The notes: generated by a model from the letters alone, not told the origin. A DNA stretch of 64,000 nt from Cichorium intybus (GCA_023525715.1 CM042012.1:53187004-53251003), one strand, 5' to 3'; counted from the first letter of the stretch, positions 40,225 through 60,839 are shown. Translations and numbers: made by a program.

Positions 40225-40890
40225 GCCGGTAATACAAGAGGTTGTGTGTTTGTAGTTGGAGTGATGATGTGTTATGCAGAAACCTTGCAGTTCCTTCTAT
40301 AGCAAAGGGGTAGTCGATTCGTATGGAAGCGGTGGAATTAAATGATCTGCAGAGGTTATAATGACGTTTACACGGCGAAGGGAAGAGGTTATAATGACCT
40401 ACCGAGAAAAACTTTTGTATTTAATAGGAGGTTATAATGACCTAGGGTTTAGTTAATATTTATTTACGGATTATTGATATTTTTTTTTGTTATTTTCTAA
40501 AGAGTTCTAAATGTACTACATATATATTTTGTAACGTAGTTGTAGATAGTTTTCTAAGATTTTTGCCACGTTTATAACCCACACAAGTAACAACAAACAC
40601 ACAAATTCTAAACCGTGTCAACTGCAAATAACACTTTCAAACCCACATAAGTACTAACAAACATACACATATTGATAAAAGTTCACAAATTCAGATGCAA
40701 ACCACCCCAAATACATATATCAAAGTCTTAAACTTAACCCATACACATAAACTGCTTGTTCAAAAACATAATAAAAAGTCTTCAACATCACACACCGACC
40801 ATCGATTACATAACCTAAAGTTAACGTTTTTAAACACTAACACTTCCAACAATTACCAAACATTACCCCTTACCAGTCTGCAAACCCACC
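40225..40890. other. MULE spacer between the helical ORF and mudrA
   Basis: Contains three copies of GAGGTTATAATGAC (40352-40365, 40385-40398, 40428-40441), 130-215 bases upstream of the helical ORF start codon, and an A/C-rich tract (40560-40880). Otherwise nothing coding. Confidence 0.6.
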
Positions 40891-43854
40891 TCACATCTGA
40901 TTCACCCCTTTTCCTTTGTCACCTTGTCCCCTACAAGATCTTGAGTTATGACCTGGATTGTGACAAAGGCTACATGTGACTGTAACGTATTTCTTAGACA
41001 ATTTAAACACGCCTCTTTTCCTTTGAGTTCCTTGGGAATTTGATTCATCCGGTCCCCTCCTTCTCTTCATTCTTGGACGTCCCACCTTGTACAAAATTAT
41101 CATTAAAATACTTACTTATAATTGTAATATGAATCATCAACAACAGGAGATATTTGTTATTGAACTACTTACCTGAGGATGATGTTTTGGGTGCATCAAA
41201 GTCGTTGGACAACCAGATTTTGGCCACAAATCTGGGCCATTTATCGGTTCAATTGTGCACTGGTACATCCTCTTCCATGTTTCCAAACGGTAACATGGAT
41301 GCACCATCTCCTCTCGATGTGGGACTCTTTCCCCATACGCCGCCTTGTCCCATAAAGCAGCCACAGCATGCTTACAAGGTATTCCAGTCAATTCCCATCG
41401 ACGACAAGTACATTCTTTTATCTTCATATCAACAACAAACTGCTCACCAAATTCCGTGGACACCTGCCACTTATCATTTCCATTAAAAATGCTCCTACAT
41501 TTTACAGCCTCTTCCTTCACTTTATCCATGATTGATTAGGCTGTTGGGGTTAACAATCCCTCACACTTTGCAATACTTTTCTGGACAGTCACGATCTTTT
41601 TCATTATGTATTCACGAATGTACTCCAAACATGATATTATGGGTTTGTCTCTTCCATCCACAATTTTCGAGTTAAAAACCTCACAGACATTATTCAGCAG
41701 AATATCTGAATGACAACGACCTACAGAACAATTTTGTTACTATAAAATGCAAATGTATGTATGTAACTCTGATTCAATCAATTTTACCTGAAAAATGACT
41801 CCTACTCCAATGTTTGGGTGGGATTTTGTTTAACCACTGGAAGGCTTCGTTATTAACTTTTTTCAATTCTTCCATTGCAGCTTTGAAGTGGGGCTTAGTA
41901 GCAGCTTGGGCACATTTCCACAGTAGATCCTTTACGGGATTGCCTTTCCAATACAGTTTCATGTTGTCATGAATATGACGAACACAGTATCAATGCTCAG
42001 CTGCAGGAAAGGCACTTGAAAGTGCTGGGCATAACCCCTAATTTTGAACAATAAAACAAACATAATATAACTATGTACAGTAAATACACTAACAAATTTA
42101 AAATTGTAAAATTAAACACATACCTTTTGTCGATCACTTATGAATGTGAAGTTTGTATTAGGCCCAATATCCAGATCTTCACCTAAGCAATGTAAAAACC
42201 ATGACCACAATACTTTGTTTTCAGCCTCTACAATGGCGTGTGCAACTGGGTATATGCCATTGTTGCAATCTAGCCCCACAGCACTTAAAATCTGACCTGG
42301 ATAAGGGCCTTTCAAGAAGGTTCCATCTAGACCCAGTAACTCTCTTTGCCCTAATTTAAAACCTTCCTTCAGAGTACCTAGACAGATGTAGATGCGTTTG
42401 AATGTCCTCGTCGGTTCACTGAAAACTGGACACGATTCAACACCGATTTTTATGGTCGTCCCAGGATTCCTCATTTGGACTTCCATTGCGTAGTCTCTCA
42501 GCATTGTGTACTGCCTTTCGTAGTCTCCCCTGATCCTATTTCTCGCGATGGTCTTTGCTCGATAAACTTTCATGAACATCAAATTCAATTTATAAGTGCG
42601 TTGTAGTTCCTCTCTTAGGACAGACGTGGGTATGTTAGGGTTTGTCTGGAGTTGTTGGAAAATTTTATTAGCGATATATCCTTGAGTACACGCTTGTATG
42701 TCCCTACTCGGCAAACAAGTATGGACCGGGTAATAGGTTTTCACCCTCCACCTGTCATCGTAACTGGTTTGGGACACGTGCAAGGTCCAAGGGCAATCAA
42801 TTTCAGAGTTTTTAATTTTTTTCGACCTATCTGTAAAAAAGGTCTGGAGTTGTTGGAAAATTTTATTAGCGATATATCCTTGAGTACACGCTTGTATGTC
42901 CCTACTCGGCAAACAAGTATGGACCGGGTAATAGGTTTTCACCCTCCACCTGTCATCGTAACTGGTTTGGGACACGTGCAAGGTCCAAGGGCAATCAATT
43001 TCTGAGTTTTTAATTTTTTTTCGACCTATCTGTAAAAAAGGTCTCCTTCCAAAATTAGGACCACCAGGCACATCCCCTAAACATCGGCCACGAATTCTAA
43101 ACCCATCGTTCTTGACCATTCTCAGTTGCCTGTTAGTGAACACAGACAAATTTTGTAAGGCTTCCTTAACAACATTCTTATCTGGAAAGTATTCCCCAAC
43201 CTTAAAATCAATTACATCGGATTTTCCATTTGAGTATTCAACTTTATTCTCCATTTGCTCCAAAAATTTTTCTCTCTCACTCTTGTCTGGATCGTAGCTT
43301 TTAAACTGTTCGTTATCTAGTACAAGCATCTCCTCTAGTTGGTTGAGTTGTTCAACATCTTCTTTTATTGGGGTATCCATGACAGTATGTATAAAGGACT
43401 GCTCCACTTCCTCATCAGCAACCATTTCCTCTTCGTCAAGGTGGACACTACTTCGATAATCCATATCATCATCAGGGCCACTAGTTGAAGCAGCTGCAGC
43501 CACTTCTCTGAACTGTCTCAAATGGACGTTAGTTTGTTGGACGTTCTCGATAGGTTGTGTTATTGTTTCATACCATAATGCCTCTGCTCCACTTCCTAAA
43601 TTCATACTAGGATATGTGTTAATCTCCCATTGATATTGTGTATCTTCTAGGTTAAAGGTAAATACAGGGTCGTAAACATCAGCTTGAAAAATAGACAAGT
43701 TTTGAACTTCCCAAAGTTGAGAGTCCAAAGGTAACATCTCGGCGGGTACCCCTTCCGTTGTTGCTGGATTATACAACACCATATCCAAGCATGGTTGATT
43801 TGGTAAGAAACCGCATAAATTGAGAGTCATGAGTAAATAGTGTATGATGTTCAT
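40891..43854 (-). pseudogene. mudrA: mudrA-type MULE transposase, four exons, two nonsense codons
   Basis: Exons on the minus strand are 43854-42124, 42037-41788, 41720-41173 and 41085-40891, separated by 67-87-base GT-AG introns. Exon 1 has an acidic N-terminus, the MuDR DNA-binding region (EYFPDKNVVKEALQNLS through CPWTLHV) and the start of the DDE core (LLGLDGTFLKGPYPG, then FISDRQK). Exon 2 carries the RYCVRHIHDNMK-type segment and PKHWSRSHFSG. Exon 3 carries SDILLNN, YIREYIMKKIV and the SWIM zinc finger (CTCRRWELTGIPCKHAVAAL). Exon 4 carries a CCHC knuckle (CSLCHNPGHNSRSC). Breaks are a TGA at the Arg position of RYCVRH (about 41990) and a TAA just before SIMDKVKEE (about 41539). The first 20 codons are antisense LTR sequence, so the native start may be Met25 (43782). 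A 198-base duplication disrupts the DNA-binding part. Confidence 0.9.
42644..43039 (-). repeat. 198-base tandem duplication inside mudrA exon 1
   Basis: The segment 42644-42841 is repeated at 42842-43039 with only two or so differences. It equals 66 codons, so KKIKNSEIDCPWTLHV through IFQQLQT appears twice. A one-base difference in a T-run near the join lets the frame stay open. This is a very recent duplication. Confidence 0.92.
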
Positions 43855-44576
43855 AGATTATGATCTAGTTAGTTATAAATTCTTGATCTAATGAGTTAGA
43901 TGTGGTTAAATTGTTTTGAGAATATTGAAGTATGACATGAGATGTTGTTTTGAGCAGATACACAGAGAAGGGAAAGAGATACACGAGGCACGGGTGGACC
44001 ACTGACTGAACAAACATCAGGTGAGTAGTTATAATTCAATATAAATAGTCTGATTATAACTAAATCGACTTATTGCACATCTTAATTGGTTGAGATAACC
44101 AATTAACATGAATTAAACAAGATTGAGAATTTCTTGTTAATGTGATTGATGAGCTTGATTGAGTACACCAAATGACTGAGATAGTCATTGAAATAGAGAT
44201 CAGTGATATGAATTGTAAAAATTATCATAGTTATTAGATTGATTTCTAAACTTTGATAATTTCTCTCACTGAGCTTAATTAGATCATGTAAATAGTTATA
44301 TGTTGTGTTATAGGTGACAGAGGTAAGAAGATTGCTGAGGGATGATTCATCTGGACATGGGACTTGACTTTTGAACTAGTTGTAGACCATAATACACTTT
44401 TGTATAGTTTTGTAAATGATCTTTTGTAACCCAGTTCTTGGGACATGCTTGTTACATACTTGTTCTTTTGATATGTACTTGTACTTCTGTTGCTTAACTT
44501 TGATTACACCATAAACCCTTGTGGTTATTATCAGTGATTATTGGTGTAATCCAGAGATAAGAAACTGGGTGTTACA
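43794..44576 (+). repeat. Truncated 5' LTR of the second chromovirus
   Basis: Matches 50363-51146 of the 3' LTR but lacks the first ~944 bases, including the (AT)n and CCGGGTCG arrays. It ends GTGTTACA, followed by the PBS. Confidence 0.93.
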
Positions 44577-44579
44577 AGT

Positions 44580-44591
44580 TGGTATCAGAGC
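44580..44591 (+). promoter_or_regulatory. Primer binding site (initiator tRNA-Met)
   Basis: TGGTATCAGAGC, three bases after the LTR end. Confidence 0.9.
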
Positions 44592-44801
44592 AAGGGTTTG
44601 AGTGAATTAGACTTTAAAGAGTAAACTGTAAACTCAAACTAATAAAAAGAGAGGTCCCATATTGTCCCTATGCAATTATTCCCTTAAGCACACATTGTGA
44701 GTATGTGTATTATTCCGAGAATTTTGAGGAGATATGTGATGTGAAGAAGAGTATTGAGATAAATGAGATTATAACGAGTTAAATTTCTTTTCAGCCTCAT
44801 T

Positions 44802-47800
44802 ATGAGTTCTGGAAAGGAGAAAGAGGGAGGTGATCACCGAGATAAGCATTCGGGATCACAAGATACAAGACTGGGGCGCCAGTCTGAAGGCGAGAGGCCG
44901 CCTGAGTTAACCTCATCTTTACAAGAGTTGATTGCTTCAGATGTAGCAAAAGCAGTTAAAAACTTATTGCCTACCTTAATGAGACCTCAGACGGAGGTGA
45001 CGAATAGAGATGATCGAGATCGACCTCCTATCACACTTGTGGTTGGGGAGGGACAGAGAGAGCCAGTTATTATACATACTGAAGTTGGAGGGTCAGGCAA
45101 ACCAAAAGGTTGCAGTTATGAGACGTTTCGCAAATGCAAACCGAATGATTTCTTCGGTACTGATGATCCTGTTGTTGCACGAAATTGGCTGACACATATC
45201 GAGAAAGTTTTTCGTACGAGCAAGTGTGCGGAAAAAGATAAAGTTGAGTATGCCACAAATTGTTTACATAAAGATGCTCAATTCTGGTGGGAGAACATAA
45301 ACATTGATATAGAGAAAGGATTGGAACCAGAACCGACGTGGGAGGAGTTCAAAATGAAGTTTATGAAGGAATATTGTTCAAATACTGCGATGAAAAGTTT
45401 GGAAGAAGATTTTCTGAGATTGCAGCAGGGAACGCGGTCGGTACAGGAGTATACGACGGAGTTCAATGAAAAATCCAGATTTACTGCTCATCAGGTGGAT
45501 ACTGAAGAAAGGAAGATTGACAGGTATCTGTGGGGACTGAGGACCCAGATACGAGAGTTTTTACAGAGTTCCAGTTTTATAACTTATCAGCAGATTGTTG
45601 AGGCAGCTAAATCTCGAGAAATATAATTGCGGAGGCAAGATAGTGAAAGGAAGGGGGACCAAGGAAGCGGAGGCCAGAAGAGGAAATGGGAAGGAAGACC
45701 CGAGGGTAGTTCTCAAAAGCAGCCAGTTCCGAGTTATCAATATCGAGGTGATCCAAGAAAGACTGAGAGCAAGTGGTGTGAAAAATGCCATCGAAAACAT
45801 ACTGGAAATTGTGATACGAGCACCCCGTCTCTTATGTGTTATCAGTGCGGGAAGACAGGGCATATGGCTCAAGATTGTTTGGAGAAAAATCGTGTGTGTT
45901 TCAATTGTAGGGAAAGTGGTCATATTCGCCCGGATTGCCCAAAGCCGAGAACCGGTTCCCGTCGCGAGACTCCGAGGGCGGGACGAGGTGATAATCGAGG
46001 CGATAGACGAGATAGAGGTGGTGGGAACGTTAGAACTCGAGCTTTTCAGATGACCGTGGAGGAGGCTAGTGAGCGACCGGATGTGATTACATGTATCTTT
46101 AGCCTAAATTCTCTTCAAGCCCGTATGGTGTTTGATTCTGGTGCATCGATTTCTTTCATATCAGTACCTTTCGCGTCTCGAATTAATGTATCGGTGTCTA
46201 AAATGAGTGAGAGCCTGATAGTTGATATTGCTGACGGGAGAGATGTTATAGTGAATACTCAGTATACAAATTGTCGGCTTGAAATCAATGGGATTTCTTT
46301 CCTTATTGATTTGAAGCCGATGAATACTCGTGCGTTTGATGTAATAGTTGGAATGGACTGGTTAGATAATAATAGAGCAAATATGGATTGTCACGGAAAG
46401 ATTATTTCTGTGAGAACTCCGAGCGGGTCTCAGATGTTAATACGAGGTGAACGCCGTTTTCAACATATTCCAATAGTATCTTTCGCGAGAGCGCGAAGGT
46501 ATCCCGAAAGAGGTGCTCTTTTGTTTATGGCACATGTTGCCCCAATTCAAACCGAACGTCTCACTGTGAAGGATGTTGAGATAGTGAGAGATTTTGCTGA
46601 TGTTTTTCCTGACGATCTCCGAGCTTACCACCAAATCGTCAATTGAAGTTTGTTATCGATTTAGTTCCTGGAGCGAAACCGATAGCTCGAGCACCCTATC
46701 GATTGGCGCCGTCCGAGATGGAGGAGTTAAAGAAACAACTACAAGAACTTTTGGATCGCGGTTTTATTCGTCCGAGCTCGTCTCCATGGGGTGCGCCGAT
46801 ACTCTTTGTTCGAAAGAAGGATGGTTCTATGCGTATGTGCATAGACTATCGCGAGTTAAACAAAATTACTGTGAAAAATCGTTATCCCCTACCGAGAATA
46901 GACGATTTGTTCGATCAATTAGAAGGAGCGGTGTATTTTTCGAAGATTGATTTGAGATCGGGATATCATCAGCTAAGAGTAAGAGAATCTGACATCCCGA
47001 AGACAACATTTCGCACCCAATACGGTCATTATGAGTTTTTAGTAATGCCGTTCGGTTTGACGAATGCCCCGGCGGCTTTTATGGATCTGATGAATCGAGC
47101 TTGTCATCCATTCTTAGACAAGTTCGTAATAGTGTTTATAGACGATATCTTAATTTATTCCAAGAGCCGGGAGGAGCATAAGCAACATTTACAGTTAGTT
47201 TTAAACCTTCTTCGTAAAGAAAAATTGTATGTAAAATTGTCGAAGTGCGAGTTTTGGATGCAAGAGATCCAGTTTCTTGGTCATGTGATAAACAGAGAAG
47301 GAGTTAAAGTGGACCCTGCCAAGATAGAAGCAGTGATGAATTAGGCACCACCCAAAAATCCGACTGAGGTTCGGAGCTTTTTGGGACTAGCTGGCTATTA
47401 CCGACGATTTATTGAGAAATTTTCGAGTATTGCCTTGCCCTTAACAAAGCTGACCAGAAAGACAGAGAAGTTTATATGGGCTGAAGCACAACAAGAAGTA
47501 ATTGAAAAACTGAGACAGGCGTTATGCGAAGCTCCGGTGTTAGCTTTACCTCAAGGTGTGGAAGACTTTGTCCTTTTTACCGATGCTTCACAAATCGGTC
47601 TTGGATGTGTATTAATGCAAAGGGGGCGAGTAATTGCGTATTCGACTCGACAGCTGAAGCCTCATGAGCAAACTTATCCAGTACACGATTTGGAGTTAGC
47701 CGCCATTGTTTTTGCACTAAAAATCTGGCGACATTACCTTTATGGTGTGGAGTTCCAGATATATTCAGATCATAAGAGTTTAAAATATCTGTTTGATCAA

Positions 47801-49373
47801 AAAGAGCTGAATATGAGACAACGAAGATGGATGGATCTTTTGAAAGATTATGAGTGTGAAATACTTTACCATCCTGGTAAAGCAAATGTAGTGGCAGATG
47901 CGTTAAGCCGAAAAGAACCACCTATTCGAGTCGTTTCAGCTCGAATGGGAGTGGTTAGTAAATTGCCAGAAATGATTCAACGTGCCCAGAGAGAAGCCAA
48001 TGACATGAAGAGTGAAAGAATGGTTGGCTATGTAGATAAACTAGTTGAAAATGCACAAGGAGTGAAGACTTTTCAAGGACGAGTGTGGGTCCCAAAACAC
48101 GGAGAAACGAGACAGCTGCTACTTGAAGATGCCCATTGTACACGGTATTCAATCCATCCAGGTAGTACGAAGATGTATAGAAATTTAAAGCCGTTTTACT
48201 GGTGGCCGGGAATGAAACGTGATGTTGGGAGATATGTGGAGAAGTGTCTGACTTGTTTACAAGTCAAGGCAAATCATCAGAGACCATACGGGTTAGTTCA
48301 ACCACTACCTGTACCGATGAAAAAGTGGGATGAGATTTCTATGGAATTTATCACCAAATTACCCCGAACTCCACGAGGGTTCGATTCAATATGGGTAATT
48401 GTTGATAGGTTGACTAAATCAGCACAGTTTATTCCCATACTAGAAGATTACCAAGCGTCAAAATTAGCAGAGATCTATGTTAGGGAGGTGATGAGACGAC
48501 ACGGAGTACCTACCTCTATAGTCTCCGATCGCGACAGTCGTTTTACTTCTCATTTTTGGCAAAGTTTTCAAAAACAATTGGGAACTAAAGCCTTAATGAG
48601 TACGGCTTATCATCCGCAGACTGATGGTCAAACCGAAAGAACTATACAGACGCTAGAAGATATGCTTAGAGCTTCGGTGATTGATTTTGGAGGTAGTTGG
48701 GACGATCATCTACCTTTAGCCAAATTTACATATAACAACTCATATCATTCTAGTATTCAAATGGCACCCTTCGAAGCGTTATATGGGTCAATGTGTAGAA
48801 CACCATCATGTTGGTCAGAAGCGGGAGAGAAGCCACTAGCGGGTCCCGAGATTATAACATAAACTGAGGCAAAGATTAAAAGTATTCGTGAGCATATGAG
48901 AGTTGCTCAGCAGCGTCAAAAACAATACGCAGATAAACGAAGAAAACCATTGGAGTTTCAAATTGGAGATATGGTAATGTTAAAAGTGTCTCCCTGGAAG
49001 GGAATTATTCGTTTTGGTAAACGTGGCAAGCTAAGCCCACGGTTTATTGGGCCTTTCCGTGTAATTCAACGAGTGGGAGCAGTAGCTTATAAACTCGAGC
49101 TTCCCGATGAACTACAGGGGATTCATAATGTATTTCATATTTCACATCTTCGTAAAACCTTACATGATGAGTCAACACGAGTTTCTTTGAAAGAAGTTCA
49201 GTTAGATCGTAAACTTCAATATCAAGAGCAACCGGAGAAAATTTTAGACAAAAAGATCAAGAAGTTGCGAAATAAAGAGATTTCAATAGTTAAAGTACAA
49301 TGGCGACATCATAGAGGAACAGATGTTACTTGGGAAGGCGAATAAGAGATGCGGTCAAAGTATCCCTTTCTGT
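44802..49373 (+). pseudogene. gag-pol polyprotein of the second chromovirus, interrupted
   Basis: Start ATG at 44802 (MSSGKEKEGGDHRDKH). Gag covers roughly 45100-45620. Breaks are a TAA at 45624-45626, a one-base deletion near 46620, a TAG at 47342-47344 where the reading continues into APPKNPTEV, a TAA at 48860-48862, and a TAA at 49343-49345 just before the tail ends. Domains are two intact zinc knuckles (CYQCGKTGHMAQDC and CFNCRESGHIRPDC), protease with an intact FDSGAS, RT (FSKIDLRSGYHQ, FIDDILIYS), RNase H (FTDASQIGLG), integrase (CLTCLQVK, VSDRDSRF, HPQTDGQTERT) and a chromodomain-like tail (KVQWRHHRGTDVTWE). RT and integrase motifs survive, but the continuous frame does not. Confidence 0.93.
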
Positions 49374-49402
49374 TTCAAGAGATTCCGAGGACGGAATCTT
49401 CT

Positions 49403-49418
49403 GAAGGGGGTAAGAATT
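49403..49418 (+). promoter_or_regulatory. Polypurine tract
   Basis: GAAGGGGGTAAGAA directly before the 3' LTR. Confidence 0.8.
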
Positions 49419-51146
<1,728 letters not shown>

Positions 51147-51149
51147 ACA

Positions 51150-51304
51150 TGTGGGGGTTTGACGATTGAGAGATAACGATAACGTTGACAGGGACCAATG
51201 TGTCCGTTTAAGGAAAGTTAAGTGACTCATCTAGTGTAAATCCAAAACTTGGGTGCTCAATGTTAGTTTTGGTAAACCACAGGGACCATCCGTGTAATTT
51301 ACTC
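51150..51304 (-). repeat. Right terminal inverted repeat of the MULE
   Basis: Inverted copy of 32732-32888, followed by the target duplication TTATTAGAA (51305-51313). Its inner edge abuts the 3' LTR of the chromovirus. Confidence 0.92.
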
Positions 51305-51313
51305 TTATTAGAA

Positions 51314-51499
51314 TTAAAAAACATCGAAGCTTTTGATCTCGACCGTCCAATCCGCTGGTGACCCTTTTGTTCACTTCCACACGATCCATCTACCACTTCC
51401 ATTCCCTCCATAAATACCAACCCTCCGGCAAGTGCTAACCGTCAGTCAACAGTAAAACCTTCTGTCACCTCCACTTCGTTCGAATTCGACCGTACAACC
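51314..51499 (+). promoter_or_regulatory. Remaining native chalcone isomerase promoter and 5'UTR
   Basis: Only ~186 bases of native sequence separate the MULE target duplication from the start codon. A TATA-like CCATAAATACC lies at about 51407-51417. An ACCAACC word, resembling a MYB recognition element, follows at about 51416-51422, and ATCTACCAC lies upstream (51388). Anything farther upstream is transposon. TSS is probably 51435-51450, by spacing from the TATA box. Confidence 0.6.
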
Positions 51500-57515
<6,016 letters not shown>

Positions 57516-57583
57516 AGGGTATAATTGGAATTTCAGTGGTGCAGAGAGGATAAAATGCATGTGTTTGAACTTTGAACTAATAC

Positions 57584-57589
57584 AATAAA
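57584..57589 (+). terminator. Candidate chalcone isomerase polyadenylation signal
   Basis: AATAAA about 70 bases after the stop codon, with a second AGAATAAAAG near 57612. Confidence 0.5.
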
Positions 57590-57619
57590 AAGTTCATTTC
57601 TGAATTATAATAGAATAAA

Positions 57620-58599
57620 AGTTCATCTGACCTTTTACTAGTTGTGAATGATGTGTAAGTTAACATGGGAAACCATCAAAACACGTCGACTCAACCTGAT
57701 TATTTTGATTTGAGATGTTTTGATTTGGTTTGGTGTAACAAAATAATAACTTTAGTTTATGGTAATTGACTATTAAAATATTAATCCTTTAAATTATCCA
57801 AAAAGAAGTTATTTTTAAAGATTTTCGATCTAGATTGTAAAGTCTTTTACCTGAAAATCATCATTGAAACTGGTTGCATGTTTTGTTAAATGCAATGACA
57901 ATTTTGGTTTTTTTTTTTGAAACAAAATGACATTCTGTAACTTTGTTATTAGAAAAGGACCATTACTGTAACTTTATGAAACACATTGATCATTCTTGTA
58001 AAATTGCTATTAGACAGGGACCATTGTTATAGTTTTATGAAGCAGTGACCATTTCTATAATTATTCTATTAAGTAGGGGCTAATTATATAAATCAGACAT
58101 GTTTTCCTAAATGTGGTGATAAATAGTAATAGCTATATAATTTGCATAATTGGTTAGTATGGCTTGCCATTTTCTTTTGATGTTCAACAAATTTAAAAAT
58201 TGCAGATTTTGTCCCTGTTAATGGTTTTGATTGTGCCCCTCATATGATAACCTTTGTCGAATGCCTTTCACTATTTGACTGCATATTCCCCTCATATAAG
58301 TAAAAATGTGTTTTCACTTCTCCCTTTGAAACTCACTGGACTAGAACCAAAAAGATCAGCAAACCATAGGGACCAAAATCGTAAAGTATAGAGTTGCAAT
58401 TGTTTTAGCCTATAAAGCTGATGATTCCATTTTAAACCCCACCACCATTTTGCTGATAAGACAAATTCAAAGCCTTAAGGCTTCCTACACCAAAACCACT
58501 CATTGATTTTGGGGCTAAAACCTTGTCCCATGCCATCCAATATATTTTAGAAGTCGAAGAGGTTGAACCACAAAGAAAGTTCTTATCAAGAAAGTTGTT
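57620..58599. other. Intergenic with 'agggaccatt' subrepeats
   Basis: Between 57920 and 58090 a ~65-base unit recurs three times in decayed form (words 'gaccattactgtaacttta', 'gggaccattgttatagtttta', 'tgaccatttctataatta'). Similar words occur in MULE TIRs, so it may be an old TIR with subterminal repeats. Confidence 0.45.
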
Positions 58600-59760
58600 T
58601 TAAATAAGGAGAAGCATTAATATAAGGAGACTACCAACGAAAATTTTGCTGAGAGTGAGCCTTCCACCAAAGGATAGTGTTTTGCTGTCTAAGGGGAAAG
58701 CCATTCTTGATACGTATCGATCACGAGTTTCTAATTCTTGGTGAGGGACATATTTGCACCAATATGTAAACGGAGATAAATGAAAGGGAATGCGGTGTGT
58801 TTATATTTAAGAATGGATGTCATTGAAGCTATATGTATCATATCCATGCCAATGCATAGAGTTTGCTTTTTGAAAATCTCACATTTAGGCATGATGCTAA
58901 GTAAAAACACCTATGTATTCTTGCAAGATTTTTAAATATTGGAAAGAGAGCCAATCATTCATAAATAGAACATCATTGGCATAGAAAAGATTGGACAAAA
59001 TTGGGTCATTATTGGCGGTTCTATCCACGAAAAATTCCATATTGGCAAGAAGCTTCGTTTGCAACATGTAAAACTTCCATTGCAAGTATGAATATGAAAG
59101 GTAGGAATACGTCACCTTGTCTAACACATCTTTGAATCAAGAGTTCCTTCATGGCGGTACCATTAAAAAGTATGGAGATGCAAGACACCCTCTAATCCAA
59201 AGTCTCCAAATAGTATCAAGAAAGTCCTAACTCGATGAATCACAAGCTTTTTTAAAATCTACTTACACAACCTTCTTTTTGGATTAATTATTTGGCCTAT
59301 GAAAACAATTCATTTATAATTAATGATCATTTAAAGATATTTCGACCCGCCACATAGGTCGATTGTACATCACTAACTAACGGACCGATCACAGTCATCA
59401 ATCTATTGGTGAGAGCTTTGTATATAACTGTGTAAGTGAAACCAATTAAATTAATAAGTCGATGATCCGAGAGAGAAAGAGGATCATTCATTTTTGGAAT
59501 AAGTGTAATGAAAGGGGAATTGCCCCCAATTAATTGATTCGTTTGTTGGAATTCTTCAAACACTTTTAAGAAGTCATTTTCCATTAAGTTCCAAAAAGAG
59601 TTTAGGAATTTGAAGATAAAACCATCGAGCTCGGTATCCCTATCACAACTCACAACTGTAACTCTAAATTGCTTATTTAATTTCGTAAGGTGCCACAAGT
59701 AATGATGCCTCCATCGAAGACGACATTTTAAAGCTAAAATTCCGAATTGTGGCCTCCTGT
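58600..59760 (-). pseudogene. L1-type LINE reverse transcriptase remnant
   Basis: Minus-strand pieces follow the order of a plant LINE ORF2. DGFIFKFLNSFWNLM and FITLIPKMNDPLSLSDHR with SDVQSTYVAGRN lie at 59698-59327. FYANDVLFM lies near 58990, where the catalytic FADD/YADD box has Asn for the first Asp. SFGGRLTLSKIFVGSL lies near 58680-58630. Frames shift between the pieces and the catalytic box is altered, so it is dead. The endonuclease part is not visible. Confidence 0.8.
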
Positions 59761-60054
59761 TTGAGGGTTCTATGTTTGAGGGTTCTGAAATATTAGAGCT
59801 GAAAAAAAAAAATTCAAAACCTCATGTTTAACAAGAGATGGATCCATGATCCAATTACATGTCTTTGGTCTTCATAAAAAAACAGTTTGTTTTTAATGTA
59901 TTTTTGAAATATTTTATTCTAACATCACTTTTAGTTAAAAGAAATGAAAATTTTTCATAGCATTCAAACATTTTAAAAATAAGAAAAAGAAGTAATACTT
60001 GTAGGCGTTGAGAGATCCCGACGTCGAGATATTGGATTGTAGGAAGATGTCGAT
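59761..60054. other. Intergenic, nothing recognised
   Basis: Short AT-rich stretch with A-runs and no gene. Confidence 0.4.
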
Positions 60055-60256
60055 GGGTGGGGTAGGTTGGGGTTGGGGTAGGAGTAGGGGTGTGGTGGGT
60101 GGGGTGCAGTTGGGTAAGGATGGGTTGGGGTAGGGGTGGGTTGGGGTAAAGGTAGGTAGGGGTGGGGTGGGTGGGGTGCGGGTAGGTAGGTGGGAGTGGG
60201 TGGGGGCGGGTGGGGTGAGTTGGGTAAGATAGGGTGGGATGTGGTGGGTGGGGTTA
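60055..60256. repeat. G-rich (GGGGT)-type minisatellite
   Basis: About 200 bases of GGGTGGGG, GGGGTAGG and GTTGGGG words on the plus strand. The dense G-tracts (runs of 3-5) spaced 1-4 bases apart could form G-quadruplexes. Confidence 0.9.
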
Positions 60257-60769
60257 AGTATAACCGAAAAGTTCTAAAACTAAAAAAACTATAAATTAGG
60301 TATTTTTGAAAAAGATGTAAAAAATTATTTTATCTTCTAAAAAACAAAATGTGTTTTTTTTGAAAAAACATCTATCCCTCCACAAATGTTTAAAAAAAAA
60401 AAAAACAAAAAACTTTTTAAGGAAACACAAACACTCCCTTAATGTATGGCTTCCGTCACTCCTATAGATGTTCCTACGTCCACCCATCGCATATTCAAAT
60501 AGATTCATCCTGGTTATAAAGTTATTGAAGTTCTGTCCACTTACATCACAAAAAACGGAATTTAATCTATCATCCTCCTGGGCTTCTTTTTTGTTTTGCC
60601 TCCAATCATAAAAATGTATGGGTCGGTCTCTAATGAGAAAATGATAAGTTTCATATTAATATACTGTGGAATAACAAACAGAGTAATGAATTTTATTAAA
60701 CACGGTGAGTTTAAATAGATGTAGCAATTTGTAGTTGTTACTATGTGATTTTAGTTGATAAAAGGTGAT

Positions 60770-60806
<37 letters not shown>

Positions 60807-60839
60807 CTCTCTTTTTTTCCTGTTCCGTCCAAATAGTTT
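60257..60839. other. Intergenic with short (CT)n(AT)n
   Basis: A (CT)n/(AT)n/(CT)n run lies at about 60773-60812. Otherwise AT-rich with A/T homopolymers and no gene. Confidence 0.5.

Noticed and set aside
42652..43005. Plus-strand frame with an internal repeat
   Set aside because: Antisense of the duplicated mudrA segment.
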